Of a stretch of 25,190 nt of DNA, positions 22,489-25,190 are shown in pieces. The stretch comes from a virus, in IMG/VR virus record IMGVR_UViG_3300012936_000152, positions 1-25,190 of that record. The stretch is one strand, 5' to 3'. Position 1 is the first letter of the stretch; each line of letters opens with the position of its first letter. The notes below the pieces were generated by a model. It was not told where the DNA came from, searched no databases, and saw nothing but the letters and a program-made list of their open reading frames with translations. A program made the translations under genes and the position numbers.

Positions 22489-23523
22489 TCAGTCGAGGCT
22501 GATGTTCAAGGTAACTTTGATTTGGTCACCGTTGTTCTGAATTGGGTATGGACCATTGGTGAATCTTTCAGCGAACATGATGCTGCTATAAAGAGTCAGG
22601 TTACCAGTGCCGTTAAGCGCAGGTGTGGTCTCGAATGTTGTGCCCGAAGGAACATCGAAGATTGTGTAGGTGTTCTCTGTGGTTGTGGTGTTAGAAGTAC
22701 CACGAGCGATGTAGATAACGTCGCCTTTCTGTAGACCGTGTGCAGAGGATGTAGTAACTGTAGTGTAGTCCAGGTTGATCGTAGGATCGGTTGCTGCCTG
22801 AATGTTATCAGTCAGAAGAACTGCTACGTTAGATGCATCACAGAGGTAAATTCTGCGAGCTGCGCGGTCGATACCACCAACAAACACACCAGACGCTGCA
22901 ATTGCTGCAGTTGTCGCTGCACTGACTTGCATACCAAGAGTAACATTGTCCATGATGCTAGCAGTGTTAGGCAAGGTGATGTAATCTTGTCCGATAACAC
23001 CAATACATGGAGAACCAGAACTACCTTTGTTGATAGTTGCAGCAGCAGCACCAGAAGCAGCATCAACAACGCCATGAATTGCAACAGGCATGTTGTTTGC
23101 TCTTACAATGTAGTAACCGTAGATGTTACCAGCAGCACCAGAGAAAGTAAACGTCTGCTCAGGATAAGTAGCAGTAGTTACAACGTTAGCAGAGGAGTCT
23201 TGGTTGATTTTCCATTGGGCACCATTTAGGAGAATACCATACTGATCTGTGTAGTCGTAGCGAGACTCTGTTCTATTGTTAATAGCTAGAGGATAGCCAG
23301 TTGTACCAGAAGTACCGTATGTGTTGGTATTACCATTGGCATATGGTTCATAGTATGCTGTGGTGGAAGGTACATCACCTTCAGCAGGGGTAGTGTCGCT
23401 GCTGTACAGCTTAAGGATTAGATCTCTAGGAGCATTGTCCTCACGATCTAGAACATGATTGTTGTTATTGATTAGATAACGAAGCGACTCAAGTTCGCCA
23501 ATATTAGGTACTAGCAGTGCCAT
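22489..23523 (-). CDS. Virion structural protein typical of T4-like cyanophages, 344 aa
   Basis: The start MALLVPNIGELESLRYLINN, then HVLDREDNAPRDLILKLY, is a signature I associate with a conserved virion protein of T4-like cyanophages; no T4 counterpart is clear. The rest is Thr/Ser/Ala/Gly-rich and beta-like. It includes TFTFSGAAGNIYGYYIVRAN (about 127-146), an Ala-rich middle, and a SSAHGLQKGDVIYIARGTSN segment. The end is FAERFTNGPYPIQNNGDQIK followed by VTLNISLD. It has no enzyme motif or membrane segment. GGAG sits about 9 nt before the ATG, two late motifs lie upstream, and a strong terminator follows. It is therefore a single-gene late unit, probably made in quantity. Whether it belongs to the tail, baseplate or head surface is not shown. 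Confidence 0.85.
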   Translation of the reverse strand: MALLVPNIGELESLRYLINNNNHVLDREDNAPRDLILKLYSSDTTPAEGDVPSTTAYYEPYANGNTNTYGTSGTTGYPLAINNRTESRYDYTDQYGILLNGAQWKINQDSSANVVTTATYPEQTFTFSGAAGNIYGYYIVRANNMPVAIHGVVDAASGAAAATINKGSSGSPCIGVIGQDYITLPNTASIMDNVTLGMQVSAATTAAIAASGVFVGGIDRAARRIYLCDASNVAVLLTDNIQAATDPTINLDYTTVTTSSAHGLQKGDVIYIARGTSNTTTTENTYTIFDVPSGTTFETTPALNGTGNLTLYSSIMFAERFTNGPYPIQNNGDQIKVTLNISLD

Positions 23524-23562
23524 TTAACTTAACTCCAAAATTGTTGTGTGCTTGCTTACGTT

Positions 23563-23570
23563 TATTTATA
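23563..23570 (-). promoter_or_regulatory. Late promoter TATAAATA (proximal) for the 344-aa gene
   Basis: A perfect T4 late -10 element on the minus strand, 40 nt before the ATG at 23523. Predicted start is near 23557, with a leader of about 34 nt containing GGAG. Confidence 0.8.
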
Positions 23571-23588
23571 AATCTTTCAACCGTAAAT

Positions 23589-23596
23589 TATTTATC
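23589..23596 (-). promoter_or_regulatory. Late promoter motif GATAAATA (distal) for the 344-aa gene
   Basis: GATAAATA on the minus strand overlaps the stop codon of the 236-aa gene and lies 26 bp upstream of the proximal motif, in the same direction. Confidence 0.55.
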
Positions 23597-24305
23597 ATAA
23601 CAAGACTTTCAAACCAACCATGAATCTTCTGATGCTGGTTACGCCTTGTACTTTGAATCTGAGGATATCTCCCGCGACCAAAGTTTTATCCCATACGGTT
23701 AGGTTATCGTTGTTTCCTTTCATGGTTCCTTGGGCGATAGTCGGATAATCCGTGCTAACGATTGAAGAAAATCCATTAGGATAGTCATTATAACTGCATT
23801 TCTCGATGTCTACTCTAAGAAATCCATTTACATCACCAACGATAGTCCATGTATCAATTTGTCCTGTAACATCTAGGGTTAGTTCACCTTTGATTCCAGC
23901 AGTCATATCCTGAGATCCACTACTATGAACAAAATTGATTGTTCTAGTTAGATCTGCAGTTGTTGCTAAAGCAACAATAAAAACTTTATCTCCTACAGAA
24001 GGAGGGGTAGTAAAAGCAATCTGACTGTTGCTGACTGAGTAGTCAACACCTGGGTGTTGAACCAAACCATTTACAGAAACAATAATTTGACTAGAGTCAG
24101 TTGGAACGTAAAGCTCGTTGTTATTTGTTAAATTAAATACAGTTTGAGAATTGTTGAACTGACTGGTAAAGTCATCCAGAACAATATTATTATTCTGCAG
24201 ATATTTTGCAGGTATATCATAAGTAACTCCAACCGCATACTTTTTCTGCGCTGGAGCAATTACATTGTAATTGGAATTCTGTACACTAACGTTATACGTA
24301 GGCAT
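23595..24305 (-). CDS. Virion structural / fibre-like protein, 236 aa
   Basis: Two modules are visible. Residues about 43-113 (LDDFTSQFNNSQTVFNLT...IIVSVNGLVQHPGVDYSVSN...IAFTTPPSVGDKVFIVAL) match the plan of a beta module found in many marine phage fibres (DD.s..FnG....F.L......v.vNGv.Q.pg.DY.v....i.Ft.aP..gd). Residues about 138-236 (KGELTLDVTGQIDTWTIVGD...VAGDILRFKVQGVTSIRRFM) look like the jelly-roll-like end domain of phage tail fibres and spikes. The role is probably a small fibre or adhesin subunit. The ATG overlaps the stop of the 111-aa gene as TGATG and AGGAG lies about 9 nt before it, so the two form a pair. Confidence 0.8.
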   Translation of the reverse strand: MPTYNVSVQNSNYNVIAPAQKKYAVGVTYDIPAKYLQNNNIVLDDFTSQFNNSQTVFNLTNNNELYVPTDSSQIIVSVNGLVQHPGVDYSVSNSQIAFTTPPSVGDKVFIVALATTADLTRTINFVHSSGSQDMTAGIKGELTLDVTGQIDTWTIVGDVNGFLRVDIEKCSYNDYPNGFSSIVSTDYPTIAQGTMKGNNDNLTVWDKTLVAGDILRFKVQGVTSIRRFMVGLKVLL

Positions 24306-24640
24306 CAGGATACTCCTGGTGTTACTTCGATTATACCTTCAATGACTCTTGACTTAGTTCCAGATGGAGCAGTCAGGAGAATATCATAGACATATCTTCG
24401 GGCTTCTAGTGCTGCTGTTGTTGCGTTTGCTAGCGAAATTGATAAAGCACCATTGTATCTATCTGGATAACCAACAACAAAGTCAGTTGCAGTAGATGAC
24501 GAATAGCTTCTTCTTAACTTGGCAACAGCGGTATATCCAGTGAGATTGAGTGGGGTAGTATTTGCTTCGTTCTGAATATTGAACGTCGCAGAGAAATCTG
24601 TACCCTTCTCACAAATCAAATTAATTGGTATTGCCGCCAT
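24305..24640 (-). CDS. Small virion protein with an N-terminal baseplate-like beta domain, 111 aa
   Basis: The 111-aa protein has the sequence plan KGTDFSATFNIQNEANTTPL, NLTGYTAVAKLRRS, then ALSISLANATTAALEARRYV. This D(F/Y)..TF.l....g.plnLTGYt..a.lR.....F.v....G...i.L....T..l..g.Y.YDi pattern is common in small phage baseplate and tail proteins (BppU N-terminal type) and in cyanophage virion proteins. It probably forms an immunoglobulin-like beta sandwich. It precedes and is coupled to the 236-aa fibre-like protein. A CTAAATA motif inside a hairpin lies 24-30 nt upstream, and the only Shine-Dalgarno-like bases (GAGGGG) are in the downstream arm of that hairpin. Specific location in the virion is inferred. 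Confidence 0.75.
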   Translation of the reverse strand: MAAIPINLICEKGTDFSATFNIQNEANTTPLNLTGYTAVAKLRRSYSSSTATDFVVGYPDRYNGALSISLANATTAALEARRYVYDILLTAPSGTKSRVIEGIIEVTPGVS

Positions 24641-24655
24641 CAGACTAAAAGAAAA

Positions 24656-24677
24656 CCCCTCACTATTTAGCGAGGGG
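24656..24677 (-). terminator. Hairpin after the ParB-like gene, with a late promoter in its loop
   Basis: On the minus strand, CCCCTC (24677-24672) pairs with GAGGGG (24661-24656) across a 10-nt loop; TTTTCTTTT follows. The left arm overlaps the last codons of the ParB-like gene. It can act as a weak terminator and can mask the GAGGGG used as ribosome site by the 111-aa gene. Confidence 0.65.
24664..24670 (-). promoter_or_regulatory. Late promoter motif CTAAATA for the 111-aa/236-aa pair
   Basis: CTAAATA on the minus strand includes the TAA stop of the ParB-like gene and lies in the hairpin loop. Predicted start is near 24658, giving a leader of about 18 nt beginning in the GGGG of the ribosome site. 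Confidence 0.55.
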
Positions 24678-25152
24678 GATATTGTTTACGTTCTTCTTTA
24701 ATTTTATCTAGTTCTGCTTGCAAGAAATGCAACCTAGCATCTCCTTTAATAGCAAGGGGTTTGACTAAATTCCAATCTAAAACATAGTACGAACCTTTTG
24801 TGTGACCTTGATCTAGAAGTTTCATGATTCTATGTCTCCCATCTAACATACGATACTTATTATCATATGGATTGGGAGCGTTATATGCAACTATACCAGG
24901 GTAACTAGGATCACATTTATGATAAAGAATACTTCCACAACAGTAACAATTGTCTCCTGTTTTCCATGGGTGGAGGTGTTTTCCTTTCCAAGCAATGTCT
25001 TTTAGATCAATAGTTTTGAGATTACTCTCATTACATAGATCTAATAAATCTTCGATCTTAATGAAAGAAGGGCACCAATCATTAGAGATCATCCAGTTGC
25101 CTTCTACATCTGTCCATGATGCTTTATGACTGTGCCCTTCGTACCAACTCAC
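24667..25152 (-). CDS. ParB-like (Srx-fold) protein with a Cys-rich insert, 161 aa
   Basis: Residues 100-125 read YRMLDGRHRIMKLLDQG then SYYVL, the core motif of the ParB/Srx-like fold (DGRHR nucleotide-binding loop, then a helix and strand). Upstream FIKIEDLLDLC and IDLKDIAWKG fit the first strands and helix of the same fold. Between them is a CYCCGSILYHKCD segment (C69, C71, C72, C80), a possible metal or structural cysteine site, followed by YPGIVAYN. Such ParB-like proteins are frequent in cyanophages; activity (CTP or nucleotide binding, nuclease) cannot be told here. There is no helix-turn-helix domain, so it is not a full ParB. The GTG start at 25152 overlaps the upstream stop as GTGA. 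It is a non-structural gene inside a structural operon. Confidence 0.7.
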   Translation of the reverse strand: MSWYEGHSHKASWTDVEGNWMISNDWCPSFIKIEDLLDLCNESNLKTIDLKDIAWKGKHLHPWKTGDNCYCCGSILYHKCDPSYPGIVAYNAPNPYDNKYRMLDGRHRIMKLLDQGHTKGSYYVLDWNLVKPLAIKGDARLHFLQAELDKIKEERKQYPPR

Positions 25153-25190
25153 TCAGCAGCTACTGCTTCTGGAGCAGCTTCTTCTGCTGG
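25149..25190 (-). CDS. C-terminal end of an upstream gene (partial), acidic Ala/Glu tail
   Basis: From the right window edge the minus strand reads PAEEAAPEAVAAE and then TGA at 25151-25149. The stop overlaps the GTG start of the ParB-like gene by 4 nt (GTGA), the junction style used throughout this operon, which supports this frame. The other two frames meet stops at once or encode unlikely Arg/Cys/Ser strings. Only 13 residues are visible, so the product cannot be named. Confidence 0.5.
   Translation of the reverse strand, partial: PAEEAAPEAVAAE

Noticed and set aside
22738-23229. 163-codon plus-strand frame opposite the 344-aa virion gene
   Set aside because: Its Cys/Ser/Thr/Arg-rich composition is typical of the antisense of an Ala/Thr-rich beta protein, and it has no ribosome site or promoter.

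Overview
The window looks like the structural (late) region of a T4-like marine myovirus, most likely a cyanophage of Synechococcus or Prochlorococcus. The evidence is a T4-order neck and packaging series (gp13, gp14, gp15 and the start of terminase small subunit gp16), very large marine-phage type fibre proteins, T4-type late promoters (TATAAATA, GATAAATA and CTAAATA), tightly overlapping ATGA/TGATG gene junctions, and a cluster of 2-oxoglutarate/Fe(II) oxygenase-like genes of the kind common in cyanomyoviruses. I see no host chromosomal genes, tRNAs, CRISPR array or insertion sequence. Assignment to a named phage is not possible from sequence alone.

Layout. Most genes are on the minus strand, so transcription runs from right to left. 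From the right edge: the acidic tail of a gene cut by the window edge; a ParB-like protein (24667-25152); two small virion proteins (24305-24640, 23595-24305); a 344-aa virion protein behind two tandem late promoters (22489-23523); a giant 3083-aa repetitive fibre-like protein (13166-22417); a 69-aa Mtd_N-like mini-protein (12906-13115); a 1902-aa virion/fibre protein with a cupredoxin-like insert (7100-12808); and a 133-aa unknown (6630-7031). After a plus-strand island come a 151-aa unknown (3336-3791) and then gp13, gp14, gp15 and partial gp16 with overlapping start and stop codons.

The plus-strand island (3886-6614) interrupts the late minus-strand operon. It holds a small Sm-like-looking protein and three consecutive 2OG-oxygenase-like genes. 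Two have readable HxD...H...R metal and 2OG sites; the first looks like a relative that has lost them. The island is driven by a good sigma70-type promoter (-35 TTGCGA, 17 bp, -10 TATAAT) and probably also by a late promoter, and it ends in a bidirectional terminator. Host RNA polymerase could therefore read it early, while the flanking virion genes look late.

Regulation. Late-promoter motifs sit 25-45 bp before several minus-strand genes. At three junctions (gp13, the 69-aa gene, the 111-aa gene) the motif lies in or beside the upstream arm of a hairpin whose downstream arm holds the Shine-Dalgarno bases. Read-through RNA could mask the ribosome site and promoter-initiated RNA could not, which is the logic known for T4 gene e. 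Together the window encodes a neck/tail-completion module plus the host-recognition fibre module, split by a small early metabolic or modifying island.
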